Shown here one piece after another: positions 23,029-34,540 of a stretch of 64,000 nucleotides of DNA. The notes beneath the pieces were generated by a model, which saw only the letters and a list, made by a program, of their open reading frames with translations, made no database searches and was not told where the DNA came from. Origin of the DNA: Hygrophila difformis (Eukaryota; Streptophyta; Magnoliopsida; Lamiales; Acanthaceae); NCBI GenBank assembly GCA_030278955.1, contig JAOANR010000015.1, positions 22,600,626 through 22,664,625 of the forward strand, read 5' to 3'. Made by a program: the position numbers and the translations under genes. Numbering within the stretch: the stretch's first letter is position 1; each line of letters opens with the position of its first letter.

Positions 23029-23245
23029 GAGATCACTAACGAGGCAATCTCAACATAGGACCACTAACGAGGCAGTCCAAACAATGGGAGACCACTAACG
23101 AGGCAGTCTCAAAGATAGTAGGACCACTAACGAGGCGATCCAAAAAGATAGTAGGACCACTAACGAGGCGATCCACAAATACAGCGCGCGAGATCACTAA
23201 CGAGGCAATCTCAGATAGTAAGGAGACCACTAACGAGGCAGTCTC
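23029..23245 (-). repeat. Hairpin minisatellite, A1 3' LTR (7 units)
   Basis: Seven units of about 27-38 bp share the core TGCCTCGTTAGTG (minus strand). It is bracketed by complementary arms that differ among units: GAGAT/ATCTC, GGAC/GTCC, GAGAC/GTCTC, and GGATC/GGTCC with a mismatch. Both LTRs of A1 carry the same seven units. Confidence 0.88.
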
Positions 23246-25120
23246 AAAGATAATGATAGTATGAAGATCGGCTCAGCCTAGTGAACGGGATTTTTCGAAA
23301 GTTCGTATTTCAAAGTTATCAAAGGATCGATATCGCGTTTTCATAGTTCGAGTTTTCTCAAGTTCGAAAAATCCTATTCGAGGCAGTTTACGCCTTTCTA
23401 AATTTAAAATTCGTCCTTTCTCCAAAAATTCTGAAACTTGGCCAGTAATTCAAAAACACACACATGAACAACTTTCATGTTTTAAGTTTTTGGAAATAAG
23501 GTTCCGAAGTGAGTTGAAATTTGAGTTTATTGCAAAGAATAATTTATGTCTTAAAAACTGTTTTCGTCACAGGTTCGTGTAACGTCGATTAAAAATTCAT
23601 TTCAAAACCAATCGATGTGAAATTTTTACAGTAACTACACGACACATTAAGGAACAACTTTCATGTTTTAAGTTTTTGGAAATAATGAATTCTTGGTACT
23701 CAAAAATCGAGTGCAACTCACTGCATACCCATGGCCCTTAAAACGAATTCAAAACAGTTCTAAAAACTTGGCCGTTTGACATATCAAATGAACACCAAAA
23801 TTCGTGAAATTTTGTAGGCATAATCTAGACACAATTATCTACAACTTTTGTTTAGAAATGCAAAGTTAAATCATTCGAAAAATGGGTGAGAAACATGCAT
23901 CAAGTTGAATGAAGGAATCTGTCACAGATTTAAATCGTTCGGTTTGATACAGAAAGTTCATGGCGAAAATTGGGATAGCAAAACTTAATGTCAATGGCTG
24001 AAATTTGGACACAAGATAGATAAAGGTGTTAGGAACAACTTTTATGTTGAAACGTTTTCGGTTTGAATTCCCGAAGGTCGAGTTTTTGGCGAGTCTTTAA
24101 AATTGGACGAAAATAGGGTTTTTGAAAACCGATTTTTGTTACAAGCCTATATCTCGAGATTTAAACAACAAACAACCACGAAAATTTGTGAGTAAGGTTT
24201 TAACTTACTGATTTGAAGACTAGGATTACTGGGATGGGTATCCGGATGCTCTAGGGTCGCGACGAATGGCCAATCCTTCCGATCGCTTTTCGTTCGTTTT
24301 CCGGCGTGAAATCGTAGTAAAGGAAACGGGTTAGATTTCGAGTTTCTAAGTGTTATGGACGAATTAAAATGTTTAACCATGGCTTACCAAGAGTTTAGAG
24401 GGCAGGGCTTGGTTCCTCTCGCCTCTTCGTCGCCGGAATGCTTGCCGGAAAGTGTCGTCGGAGGAGTTTCGGCTTGGGGAGGAAGTTTGGGAGTAATGTG
24501 GGAGTAGTTTCTGTAAGTCTAGGGTTTGGAGGCACCCCCAGCCGCCCTTAAGTCTCCCTCACGTCTGGGATTTGGTTTCCCTCGAAGGGAGTTGTAATTT
24601 CGGCAAGAAAATCACCCCCGAATGGAAAGATTACACCTTCAGCCCCTCTGGCGCGGAGGTGGCGCGCACCCACCCCTATGGTCGCGCGGAGCACGCGCGC
24701 CAGGCCTGGCGTCGCGACGCCCTTGGCCGCGCGGTGGCCGCGCGGCGGCGCGCGGACAGCGCGGGCCGGCCGGACCGGCCGGTTTGGCTCCGCGTGTTCC
24801 GTCGGGTCTTCCCTCGCTTTCCCCTATCGGTTTTCTACGTGTTAGCTCGATTCCCTGGGGCGTCTTCGTTGCGGAATCTTCTCCCTAATCTTGTTACGAG
24901 TCCGGCTTATCGCTCGCAACATTCCCGGGTCCTTCTTAGCCTAGTCTAAATTGGTTTCAACATCTCCTACCGTCCTTGTGATCTAATTCGTGATGTATTT
25001 TGTGATTTATTTCGTGACTGAACTTAGAAATTAGTTCTAAGCTGCCTACGTACCCTGTGAAGGGATCAAGTCATGACGTAGTTCAAAATAATTTGAATTT
25101 GTTTTTCCTCGGGTGTTACA

Positions 25121-25139
25121 TCCTCCCCCCCTTAAGAAT
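25121..25139 (-). promoter_or_regulatory. A1 polypurine tract
   Basis: TTCTTAAGGGGGGGAGGA on the minus strand abuts the 3' LTR. It begins a few bases after the gag-pol stop. Confidence 0.85.
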
Positions 25140-25143
25140 ACAG

Positions 25144-28100
25144 TTATGTCCCCATAACTGTGGTCGGGTCGTCTTGGAAGAGGGTAGGGTAACGTTGCCT
25201 CATGTCGGCTTCCAATTCCCAGGTTGCCGTCTCCGTCTCGTGGTTGGACCACAGGACCTTGACCATCTTTACAGTTTTATTCCTTGTCACCCTTTCCTTG
25301 TAGTCGAGTATTTGCACCGGGGTTTCCTCATAGGTCAAGTCATCATCCAATTCGATTACGTCCGGTTGGAGTACATGCGACGTGTCGGGCACATACTTCT
25401 TTAGCTGGGAAACGTGAAACACGTTATGGACGCGTGCTAGTTGAGGTGGCAGCGCCAGCCGGTACGCCAGATTCCCTACTCTCTCTAGGATCTCATATGG
25501 CCCTATGTATCGTGGGCTCAGTTTCCCCCGCTTGCCAAAGCGCATTACGCCCTTCATTGGCGAGACTTTCAGCATGACCTTGTCACCGACTTGAAATTCC
25601 AAGTCCTGCCGTCTCACGTCCGCATAACTCTTTTGCCGGTCCTGAGCGGCTCTCATCTTCCCCTGGATAACCTTAACTTGCTGAGCCATGTCCTCCACCA
25701 GTTGTGGCCCTACTGTCATTACTCGATCGTTCTCTTCCCAACTCAATGGGCTCCGGCATCTTCGTCCATACAGTGCCTCGAAGGGCGCCATGCCGATGCT
25801 CGCATGGTAACTGTTGTTATAGGAGAACTCGATCAAGGGTAAATGGTGCTCCCAACTTCCCTTGAATTCCAACACACAAGCCCTCAACATGTCCTCCAGC
25901 GTCTGTATAGTTCGCTCCGTCTGTCCATCCGTCATAGGGTGGAACGCCGTACTCATCTTTATCTGCGTCCCCAGAGCTTCTTGCAGCTTGGTCCAAAACT
26001 GGGAGACGAATCTGCTATCCCTATCCGAGATGATGTCATGCGGCACCCCGTGCCGGCGTACCACATTGTCTATGTATGCCCTTGCTAGTTGGTCCATTGT
26101 CCACGTGTCCTTCATCGGGATGAAAATGGCGGCCTTCGTTAACCTATCCACGATCACCCAAATCTTATTCATTCCTTTTGGCGATCGTGGCAACCCTGAA
26201 ACAAAATCCATGGAGATGCTATCCCACTTCCAGCTTGGGATCTCCAATGGTTGCATTAATCCTAAGGGCTTTTGCCGTACTGCCTTGATCTTCTGGCAGG
26301 TAAGGCACCTTGCCACGAATTCGGCCACCTCTCTCTTCATGTTCGGCCACCAATAATTTTTCTTCAAGTCCTTATACAGCTTATCCCCTCCGGGGTGGAC
26401 CGAGTAGGGGGTGCTATGGCCTTCCTCCATCACCTTCTTCTTCAGATCTGCGGACTCCCGCGGTATACACCATCTTCCCCTGAAGTGGATGCTCCCGTCC
26501 TCGTGAATCTGGAAATCTACTGCCTTTCCTTCGGCAATGCTTCTCCTTATTTCCTCCATCTGTTCGTCACTCGACTGGGCGAGTCGTATTTCTTCGAATA
26601 CGGTAGGGCTTACTACCATCGCGTTGACGACCTCGGTTACCGTACCGGGCTGCACCAGTTCCAGGCTTAGTTTCGCCAAATCTCTGTACAATTCGGCCGG
26701 TATCACCAGTGAGTTCGTGACATGTTGCGCCTTCCGACTCAAGGCGTCGGCCACGACGTTGGCCTTGCCCTCGTGATACGCGACTTCTAGGTCGTAATCT
26801 TTGATCAATTCCAACCATCTCCTCTGCCTCAAGTTCAGCTCTCTTTGCGTGAATATGTACTTGAGGCTCTTATGGTCGGTAAACATCCGACACTTCCGCC
26901 CATAGAGATAGTGTCTCCAGATTTTCAGGGCGAACACGACCGCGGCCAGTTCCAGGTCGTGCGTCGGGTAGTTTTGCTCGTGCGGTTTCAGCTGTCGTGA
27001 TGCGTACGCTATGACCTTTTGATCCTGCATCAGTACGCATCCCAGTCCTTCTCTCGAGGCGTCGCTATACACCTCGAAGTCTCCATCCTCTGATGGTAAC
27101 GCCAACACCGGCGCCGTGGTAAGTCGTTTCTTCAGCTCCTGGAATGCGGCTTCGCACTCGCCAGTCCAGTCATACTTCACCCCCTTCTTCAGCAGTTGGG
27201 TCAATGGGCGGGCGATTTTGGAGAAATCTTGGACAAATCGCCTGTAGTAGCCCGCCAGTCCGAGAAAGCTTCTTATCTCCGTTGGGCTCTTCGGGGGTAC
27301 CCACTCGGTTACAGCCGAGATTTTCGCCGGGTCTACCGCCACTCCGCTGGCGGATACGATATGCCCAAGGAATGTTACCTCCCTCAGCCAGAAGTCGCAT
27401 TTGGACAACTTCCCATATAGCTGATTTTCTCGGAGGATCCTCAGCACTTTATGTAAGTGCTTGGAATGTTCTTCCTCGTCCCTTGAGTAGACCAAGATGT
27501 CGTCTATGAATACCACTACGCATTGATCTAACAGTCCTCGGAACACGTTGTTCATGAGGCTCATGAACATCGCCGGGGCATTCGTCAGTCCGAATGACAG
27601 GACTGTGAATTCGTAGTGTCCGTAGCGAGTCCTGAACGCTGTCTTCGGGATGTCCTTCTCAGCAATTCGCAGCTGATGATATCCCGATCGCAGGTCGATC
27701 TTGGAGAACACAGTAGCTCCCTTCAGCTGGTCAAACAGATCCTCGATTCTGGGCAACGGATACTTGTTCTTGATAGTGACTTGATTAAGTCCCCTATAGT
27801 CAATACACAGTCTCAGACTCCCATCCTTCTTTTTGACGAATAAGACCGGTGCTCCCCATGGAGACGTACTCGGTCGGATATATCCCTTTTCCAGCAATTC
27901 TTCGAGCTGTTCCTTTAGCTCCTTCATCTCCGGCGGTGCCATGCGGTAAGGAGCCTTTGATACAGGTTCCGTTCCTGGGATAAGATCTATGGTGAACTCG
28001 AGATCCCTCTCAGGGGGCATGCCAGGAACGTCCTCTGGGAACACATCCGGGTACTCTCTCACCACCGGAATGTTGTCTATCTTTACCCCTTCAGCCTCAA

Positions 28101-29820
28101 GGTTGTGAACGTAGCATGCGTATAGCGCGTGGCCCTTACGCATTAGGCTACCTAACTCTAGGACGTTGATTAACTTGTTAGATTTCTTAGGGGGTTGAGA
28201 GTAGAAGATGACTCTTTTCCCCCTACTTTTTGACAGCGTGATCTTTTGCTTTTGGCATTCGATCACGGCCTTATACCGGGTTAGCCAATCCATTCCTAGT
28301 ATGACGTCAAAGTCCCTGACGTTGAACTCTACCAAGTTTGCGAAAAACTCTACGTTCTTTATCACTATAGGTATTCCATTGTAGCGTTTAGAGCATGCTA
28401 TTACTTCTCCAGAGGGCAGTTGGATGCCTAAGCTAATTATCTCGCACTTAGGTAGATCTAGTTCAGTTACGACTCTCGAAGATACAATCGAGCAACTGGC
28501 TCCGGAATCAAATAAGACTCTAAGTGGAGTACTTAGGACATGGAAAGTACCTGCCATCACGTCACCCTGCGCGGGTATGTCAGCCTGGTTGATCACGTTC
28601 AACCTCCCCATCGGCCTCCCTTGATTGGCTGGCTGGTTTTGATTTGGGTTTGCATTTTGCTGCTGGTTCGGAGGGCGTTGGTTTGGATTCGGAGGAGGCC
28701 GATATCCTTGATTGTTGCCATTCCTACCTCCCTGGTTGAACGGCTCGTTGGGTCCAATGACCAAGTCTTCTCTTTTCGTGATGTTCTCGAGTCGGGTTCG
28801 ACATTCCTCCCTCCGATGGCCAATTCGGCCGCACCGGAAGCACTCGCCCCTCTGAGGACACCTCCTTACCAGGTGCGGCCTGCCACATCGTGGGCACGGC
28901 GGCACTCGCCCTCCTTGGTTGACATTCCGACCATTGTTGTTCTGAGCATTCCCGTTCGGCCCTCGCCGAAAGTTGTCCCCGCCAGTAGTGTTGCTTGTCC
29001 GGTTATCCCTGTTCCTCTTGTCTGGGCCTTGCGCCCCTCGGCTAGATTCCCCAGCAGCCTTCCTCTTTAGCTGTTGCACTCGTGCTACTGCTACTGCACG
29101 ATCGTAGACAGATTGCAGGTCCGGGTAGTTAACTCCAGTGATCACCTCTTGAATCGACAAGTTCAAACCCATTTCGAACTTTTGCGCCTTCTCCCCGTCG
29201 GTAGGTACCATCCTGGGCGCAAATCTCACCAATTCCTTAAACCGTGCATAGTATTCTTGAACAGATTTCTCTCCCTGCTTCAGGGATGAGAACTCCTCGT
29301 ACAGTGCTGCCTTAGTACTCATCGGGTAGAAGCGCTCCCGGAGTAACTCCATGAACTCGTTCCACGAGTAAGGTTCATCATCCTCCGCCAGCTTCCCCTG
29401 GGTAGCCTGCCACCAGTCGTCGGCCTCGCCACCCAGATAGTACGAGGCCACGTGGACCTTCTCCCCCTCCGGGCATCTTACCGCCTTTAGCAATTTGTCG
29501 AAGGTTCTCAACCATTCTTCCAGCTTAGCGGGGTCTTCCTCCCCGACGTAGTAAGGTGGTCGGTAGGGGTTCACCGCAGCCAAGTAGTTGATCCTCGCTT
29601 CTGGTGGTGGCGCCGCGGCAGCTCCACCCTGGTTAACGTAAGCATTACCCAGTGCGATTAGTAATTCTTCCATATTTCTCAATCGCCCTTCCGCAGGGTT
29701 AGGCATTGGTCCTGCCGGGTTTGGCATCTCCGCGTCAGGTGCCTGCTCATTGGGTTGTCCCGGCGTGCCGTGGGTGTTGGGGGTGGCAGGGAAGGGCCTT
29801 GGTCGTCCTCGAGGTGCCAT
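25144..29820 (-). CDS. A1 Gag-Pol polyprotein, 1558 aa, intact
   Basis: One uninterrupted frame from MAPRGRPR. Domains by residue: Gag about 65-260 ([33 protein letters not shown]); two knuckles, an unusual CX2CX3HX4C at 309-321 and CX2CX4HX4C at 327-340; aspartic protease DSG at 438-440; RT with FIDDILVYS (catalytic DD at 773-774); RNase H starting VYSDAS near 917 with TDHKSL near 981; integrase zinc finger HHCC (H1134 or H1142 region, C1172, C1175) and DD35E core D1204, D1266, E1302; GPY motif at 1440-1442; and a chromodomain-like end ([16 protein letters not shown], 1521-1536). It would supply particle, protease, reverse transcription and integration functions. The chromodomain of this clade is thought to bind histone marks. 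No stop, frameshift or lost catalytic residue is seen. Confidence 0.95.
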   Translation of the reverse strand: MAPRGRPRPFPATPNTHGTPGQPNEQAPDAEMPNPAGPMPNPAEGRLRNMEELLIALGNAYVNQGGAAAAPPPEARINYLAAVNPYRPPYYVGEEDPAKLEEWLRTFDKLLKAVRCPEGEKVHVASYYLGGEADDWWQATQGKLAEDDEPYSWNEFMELLRERFYPMSTKAALYEEFSSLKQGEKSVQEYYARFKELVRFAPRMVPTDGEKAQKFEMGLNLSIQEVITGVNYPDLQSVYDRAVAVARVQQLKRKAAGESSRGAQGPDKRNRDNRTSNTTGGDNFRRGPNGNAQNNNGRNVNQGGRVPPCPRCGRPHLVRRCPQRGECFRCGRIGHRREECRTRLENITKREDLVIGPNEPFNQGGRNGNNQGYRPPPNPNQRPPNQQQNANPNQNQPANQGRPMGRLNVINQADIPAQGDVMAGTFHVLSTPLRVLFDSGASCSIVSSRVVTELDLPKCEIISLGIQLPSGEVIACSKRYNGIPIVIKNVEFFANLVEFNVRDFDVILGMDWLTRYKAVIECQKQKITLSKSRGKRVIFYSQPPKKSNKLINVLELGSLMRKGHALYACYVHNLEAEGVKIDNIPVVREYPDVFPEDVPGMPPERDLEFTIDLIPGTEPVSKAPYRMAPPEMKELKEQLEELLEKGYIRPSTSPWGAPVLFVKKKDGSLRLCIDYRGLNQVTIKNKYPLPRIEDLFDQLKGATVFSKIDLRSGYHQLRIAEKDIPKTAFRTRYGHYEFTVLSFGLTNAPAMFMSLMNNVFRGLLDQCVVVFIDDILVYSRDEEEHSKHLHKVLRILRENQLYGKLSKCDFWLREVTFLGHIVSASGVAVDPAKISAVTEWVPPKSPTEIRSFLGLAGYYRRFVQDFSKIARPLTQLLKKGVKYDWTGECEAAFQELKKRLTTAPVLALPSEDGDFEVYSDASREGLGCVLMQDQKVIAYASRQLKPHEQNYPTHDLELAAVVFALKIWRHYLYGRKCRMFTDHKSLKYIFTQRELNLRQRRWLELIKDYDLEVAYHEGKANVVADALSRKAQHVTNSLVIPAELYRDLAKLSLELVQPGTVTEVVNAMVVSPTVFEEIRLAQSSDEQMEEIRRSIAEGKAVDFQIHEDGSIHFRGRWCIPRESADLKKKVMEEGHSTPYSVHPGGDKLYKDLKKNYWWPNMKREVAEFVARCLTCQKIKAVRQKPLGLMQPLEIPSWKWDSISMDFVSGLPRSPKGMNKIWVIVDRLTKAAIFIPMKDTWTMDQLARAYIDNVVRRHGVPHDIISDRDSRFVSQFWTKLQEALGTQIKMSTAFHPMTDGQTERTIQTLEDMLRACVLEFKGSWEHHLPLIEFSYNNSYHASIGMAPFEALYGRRCRSPLSWEENDRVMTVGPQLVEDMAQQVKVIQGKMRAAQDRQKSYADVRRQDLEFQVGDKVMLKVSPMKGVMRFGKRGKLSPRYIGPYEILERVGNLAYRLALPPQLARVHNVFHVSQLKKYVPDTSHVLQPDVIELDDDLTYEETPVQILDYKERVTRNKTVKMVKVLWSNHETETATWELEADMRQRYPTLFQDDPTTVMGT

Positions 29821-30174
29821 CCTGTTACAACCGAGGAAGGTGTAAAGTTCAGGGAGATTCGAATAAGTGGGAAAAAAAAAGTCTTGCTGAATTGTATGGT
29901 GCTTATCAGGAGTTGGTCAGTATTTGCATTTATTTATTCAGTCGTTTAGGGTTTAGGGTCTGAGGTACTTGTCGTTTTGTTATGCAGAAATAGATGCGTT
30001 GTTTGTCTGTCGGCGCTTTGTTAAGATATAAAGAGGGTGTATAAAATAAGTGTTTGTGACTTTATTGCTCAGTAGAAGTTTTTGTTTCGATACAAGCGAC
30101 AAGTAGCAGAGATCCTGAAAATAGTTTTGGGAAAATAGAAAAGGAGAACAATGGGAATAATGCATCAAAAATCT

Positions 30175-30702
30175 CTAATCCTGCGAAGGGTAGGTGGTCG
30201 GGTCCTCCATGGGGTCATCCTCATCACTTGATTCCTCGATGGTGCCCGTGCCAAGGGGCCCATGGAACACTGGGCTGGCTGGCCAACTGGGCCCAGCAAC
30301 AGGAGCAGGATCAACGAATGCAACTGGGGTTTGGACGGCTGCAGAGACAGCGACAGGGTCAATAACGAGGCTAGTGACAGGAGGAGTTCCTGGGTTGAGT
30401 GGGGCAGGTGGAAGCAGATCATCCTTCAGGTGATGCAGTTGATGTCCCAAGACCCCTGCTTGGGTCTCTACGTCGTCAATCTGGGTCCGAAGCTCAGTCT
30501 CGCGGGTCTGGAGTTCGTTGATTTGGACTTGGAGTTGGGTTATATCTTGGTGTCCTGCTTGGCCCAGATTAGTTAGGTGGCCCAAGTTAGCTTCCATTTG
30601 CTCTACCCTTAGTCTGAAGTTGTTCACGTTTTGAGGAGATTCGAGGTATGCTTCAATCAACCTCATTAGTAGGTTGATCATGTTCACGTTTGGGGAAGCC
30701 AT
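30175..30702 (-). CDS. A1 extra upstream ORF (coiled-coil, 175 aa), ORF0
   Basis: Lies between the PBS and gag, on the same strand, in its own ATG-initiated frame with a conserved CTAGATGGC start context. Residues about 25-95 form a heptad-rich coiled coil (FRLRVEQMEANLGHL, ITQLQVQINELQ, TELRTQIDDVETQ). Residues 96-140 are Pro/Ala/Val-rich. The tail has SPVFHGPLGTG followed by TIEESSDEDDPMED. Homologues occur at 48551-49066 (A2) and 35038-35427 (B). It is not Gag and has no knuckle. Function unknown. The acidic serine cluster resembles CK2 or SUMO-interaction sites, which is only a resemblance. It may dimerise and act with Gag or a host factor. Confidence 0.8.
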   Translation of the reverse strand: MASPNVNMINLLMRLIEAYLESPQNVNNFRLRVEQMEANLGHLTNLGQAGHQDITQLQVQINELQTRETELRTQIDDVETQAGVLGHQLHHLKDDLLPPAPLNPGTPPVTSLVIDPVAVSAAVQTPVAFVDPAPVAGPSWPASPVFHGPLGTGTIEESSDEDDPMEDPTTYPSQD

Positions 30703-31021
30703 CTAGTGTTAACAAGGTAGGTTAGAGTTAGACGTTTTTCAGGCAAGGTTAAGATATGCACAATTTAAATCTATATGCAACATGCAAGTGCAAGTCCCTT
30801 CCCCATAAAATTTAGTTTAAAATAAATTGCTAAAGGTTGGGCCTCTATAGTGGGCCAAAATTTAATATTTCTTGGGCTAAGATTTGGGCTATGTAAAAAG
30901 GATTATAGATTTTTGGGCTAAAAATAGTACTAGTAGTCAAATAAATAATTTTAAAAGAAATAACACTTGGGCTTAAAAATATTGGTTTAAAATAATAGTA
31001 GTAGCTTTAAAAATTTTCCGG

Positions 31022-31033
31022 GCTCTGATACCA
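31022..31033 (-). promoter_or_regulatory. A1 primer binding site (tRNA-iMet)
   Basis: TGGTATCAGAGC on the minus strand, three bases after the 5' LTR end. Confidence 0.9.
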
Positions 31034-31705
31034 ACTTGTAACGCCCCGGATTTGATAACCCAGGCCGGGATGTCACCGCCGCATTTCCCTAGTAAGACAC
31101 GGCTTCCCGAGCTCGCTAAGGAAATGCAAGGCTTGTGGGTATGAAAAAGATTTAAAACATTTCAAGATATAGTCCGGAAATTTATAATACTTAATACGAT
31201 AGTAGTAATCATCACACGCGAAAAGTAAATAGAGTAAATGCAGCAGAAAGTAAATCACGGCCAACATGGCCAAATCCTCGGGTTTAACAGACCCGGTAAA
31301 ACAGTACTATGATGCAGAAAGCGAAAATGTTCATAATTATTTCCCCCCCCCAAGTGCATGCGTATGCGTCACTCGACATACTCTGTAAAAGAAAAATGAC
31401 AACGGTTGTCAGTATAAAAATATACTGAGTAAGTTAATCCCTAACTACAAATAAAAGGGGTTACCAGCGTTTAAAACTAAAGATTTCGCTTACCGTACGA
31501 GAATTTAAAAATACATGATTTATTAGCAGCGGAAAAACATGATTAAAGAACTTAATTTTAAAAGCGTAATTTAAAGCATAATTTAAGATGCATAAATTTT
31601 AAATACACAATTAAAGACAGGATAAATATGATTTAAGCATAATGAAACACTCACACGAGTCTTTTACTTTTCATCCCGTAAACTAAGAAGAGGACACCAT
31701 ACCGG

Positions 31706-31922
31706 GAGATCACTAACGAGGCAATCTCAACATAGGACCACTAACGAGGCAGTCCAAACAATGGGAGACCACTAACGAGGCAGTCTCAAAGATAGTAGGA
31801 CCACTAACGAGGCGATCCAAAAAGATAGTAGGACCACTAACGAGGCGATCCACAAATACAGCGCGCGAGATCACTAACGAGGCAATCTCAGATAGTAAGG
31901 AGACCACTAACGAGGCAGTCTC
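31706..31922 (-). repeat. Hairpin minisatellite, A1 5' LTR (7 units)
   Basis: Same seven units as at 23029-23245, without visible change. The CAGTAT hairpin module of this LTR is at 31410-31427. Confidence 0.88.
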
Positions 31923-32090
31923 AAAGATAATGATAGTATGAAGATCGGCTCAGCCTAGTGAACGGGATTTTTCGAAAGTTCGTATTTCAAAGTTATCAAA
32001 GGATCGATATCGCGTTTTCATAGTTCGAGTTTTCTCAAGTTCGAAAAATCCTATTCGAGGCAGTTTACGCCTTTCTAAATTTAAAATTCA

Positions 32091-32095
32091 TCCTT
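32091..32095. repeat. Target duplication of B (TCCTT), left copy
   Basis: TCCTT here and at 41722-41726 flank element B. The intact target is seen at 23411-23418 in the other A1 LTR. Confidence 0.92.
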
Positions 32096-33871
32096 TGTAA
32101 TACCCGTAAATTTTAGAATATAAAAATAGGAATTAATCCAATAGGAGAGAAGGTTTTGTTTCCGAGAACCCGTAGACGCGGAAATGCACGGAAGTCAAGG
32201 ACGACGAATTAGAACCCGACAGACCAAAACCGACGGTCTTAGGATTTCAAGCACGTAATCGAATTGATACGGAATAAATTTATGATGAGAAGCATAATCC
32301 GGAAATGACCCGGAAAAAAATCGAGCGCGAAAACGGGGAAGGATAGAAGTCCGAAAGAGAGGAGAAAAGACCCGACGGATCGGATCGCACGGACCCGCCC
32401 GGACCGCAGTCCAGGCGAGTCTCGCGCGCTGGCCGGGCGGGGTTTGGCTAAAAGGCGCGCCAACCCCGCGTGGCCCTACAGGTTTTGGCAACTCGCGCGT
32501 TTTCGGCGATTTCTTACCATAATTCGACCTCCCGACTTTGGAAGGCGAATTTTGGACGGGGGAAGGGAATAAGGGCGACCTAGGGCTGCCTCCCTTGCCC
32601 ATTCTTCAGTCACCAAGTCCCCAAATCACTCTCAAACCCTCCCAAGCCAAAAAGCTCTCCCGACGAACTTCCGACGGACTTCCGACGACTTTCCGACCAC
32701 CACCGACGATCGTAGGAACGAGTAGATCAAGGATCACAGTCCTTAGATCATTGGTAAGTAGTCTCTTAAGTCCTCAGTCCCGTTTTTCCTCTCGAATCCC
32801 CAATCTAACTCTTGATTTGTTGAATTCAAATACGTTCGTGGCCAAAGTCGGGAACTTTGCACTTCGTAGATCCGTTCGTAGGATTTTGGACGAGCCGAGC
32901 GACCCTAGGACGACCCAAGAACTTCACTACTGTAAGTTGAGCCTTCCATATCAATACGGGTGATTTCGGGGCGTCCGGTATAGGCGTAATGTAACGAAAC
33001 GTAAAAATCGAACTTAAAAACCCCATCTTGCGCAGTTTCTGTAATCGGCCTAAAACCCATATTTCGAGGATTCAATCCGAAAAACTCAAAACTAGACTTT
33101 TAATCCTAACACATAAATCTAGGTTGTGTAAAAATTTCAGCCATTTTCGTTAACGTTTGCTATTTTAAATCGCATCGAAAAGAGACTGCTTTGACAAAAC
33201 GTATGGAAATCTGTCTATGAAAATGTTCGAACTTAGTGAATTTATTTCTATAGTTTCTAGTCCGATTTGATCTTTACAATCTAAATGAAAGTTGTAGATA
33301 ATCATGTCTAGTATGTGCATATTAAATTTCAGAATTTTTGGAGTCCATTTGATATGTTAAAAAGTCGAGATTTTGAACTGTGACAAACCTGAGTTCGGAC
33401 AGTTTTCTGATTGCATGATAAAATCGATTTTTGACATGTTTCCTCAACTTATTTCGAAAAAGTTAAAACACGAAAGTTGTTCGTTAGGGTGTTTTGCATA
33501 AAGTGTGAAGATTTCAGAATTTTCGGGCTTGAAACGGATTTTTAAATGAGAAAGGCGCAAACTGTGACGCCAAGATACGTTTAAATCGAAGAGTTTTGAA
33601 ATTTCGAAACAAACGGTCAAAGATTTGAAACACGATACATCTACACTTTTGAAAAACCCCGATACATTAAATCTAAACGATACATGAGATACTTGGTGGA
33701 GGGTGAGTGCTCTGCAGGGTGCCCCTCTAGCCTTTTTCTCTTCGGGCCTATAATGGACGAGAGAATTTGATGAAATATTACGCCAGTTGGCGGGAGATAC
33801 ATGGCCTACTCTCTCGGGTTGTCCGTATGGATTTCTCGAGGCTCCGGAGTGTTACTGGGTATGGCAGATAC

Positions 33872-33950
33872 GGCTGCGGCCGCCGGATCACCGGCTATAC
33901 AAGATACTTACGACACGGCTGCGGCCGCCGGATCACCGGCTATACAAAAC
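33872..33950 (+). repeat. Hairpin minisatellite, B 5' LTR (2 units)
   Basis: Two tandem units of about 40-45 bp with GCCGCCGGATCACCGGC, in which GCCGG pairs with CCGGC. The same unit type occurs about seven times in LTR F. Confidence 0.8.
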
Positions 33951-34212
33951 ACTGAGAAATGGTTACGTAACGGGGGAAATAAAGATTTAATAATTTTAAG
34001 TGTTTATTTATTTTTGCATGTCTTTAAACTATGCATTTAAATTATGTCTTTAAATTTCATGGCATGACTAAATTATTATTGTAGATTAGATGCATGTTTT
34101 AAATACACAATTAGAATTATTATTTCCTTTAAATTTTGTGAATGCATGTTAGGAGTGAAATTTTAAATTATCTAATTAAATCCCTTTATTGCTATGTTAG
34201 GATCGACTTACT

Positions 34213-34260
34213 CAGTATTTTATATACTGATAAAATTGTTGTATTCTCTTTTTATTTCAG
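34213..34260 (+). promoter_or_regulatory. Hairpin plus 3' splice-site-like module, B 5' LTR
   Basis: CAGTATTTTATATACTG (34213-34229), preceded by a CTTACT branch-site-like sequence, then a T-rich tract ending TTTATTTCAG at 34260. Confidence 0.55.
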
Positions 34261-34492
34261 AGTACGGAGATAATGCATAGCATGTGCATTGGGGGATGGA
34301 TTATTAAACATTGTTTGTTTGCTTTTTACGATACTTGCATAACGGGCATGTAAATCCCGGGTTTTGGCCATGTCGGCCCATTTACATTTTTCCGCTGCAA
34401 AATATATTTACTACTATATGTGTGGATGACATTTATTAATTTTACATAGATTCCGGACTTGTTTTAAATCTTTTTGCAATACCTATAGCCTT

Positions 34493-34540
34493 GCATCTCT
34501 TTGGCAAGCTCGGAGAGTCCGTATCTTGCTAGAGAGATGT
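34493..34540 (+). promoter_or_regulatory. Terminal hairpin of B 5' LTR
   Basis: Arms GCATCTCT and AGAGATGT, equivalent in position to GCATTTCC/GGAAATGC in A. Both sides have changed together. Confidence 0.55.

Larger units (their letters stand above)
22361..25120 (-). repeat. A1 3' LTR (2760 bp)
   Basis: Starts (minus orientation) TGTAACACCCGAGGAAAAAC at 25120 and ends CCGGGGTGTTACA at 22361. It contains, from its start, a GC-rich segment, donor-like GTAAG sites, about four 185-bp degenerate repeats, the seven-unit hairpin array, the CAGTAT hairpin with splice-acceptor-like tract, and a terminal hairpin. Confidence 0.92.
31037..32095 (-). repeat. A1 5' LTR, 3' portion
   Basis: Matches 22361-23415 nearly perfectly, beginning TGTAACGCCCC (one change from the other LTR). 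It is interrupted at 32096 by element B and continues at 41727. Confidence 0.92.

Noticed and set aside
23029..23245. CRISPR array (regular repeats with spacers)
   Set aside because: Units are short palindromic minisatellite units with variable arms inside a plant LTR; no spacers of constant length and no cas genes.
24572..24949. Arg/Ala-rich open frames in the GC-rich part of the A LTR (also 42880-43237, 45713-46107, 54305-54787)
   Set aside because: Frames occur in several phases on both strands, differ between the LTR copies by frameshifting indels, and match no family. They are by-products of high GC.
32538..32963. 141-aa plus-strand frame at the start of LTR B (and 39675-40100)
   Set aside because: Identical in both LTRs only because the LTRs are young. 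It overlaps the donor-like sites and is not kept in LTR F, and no domain is recognised. I left it out as a gene, although a translated leader cannot be fully excluded.
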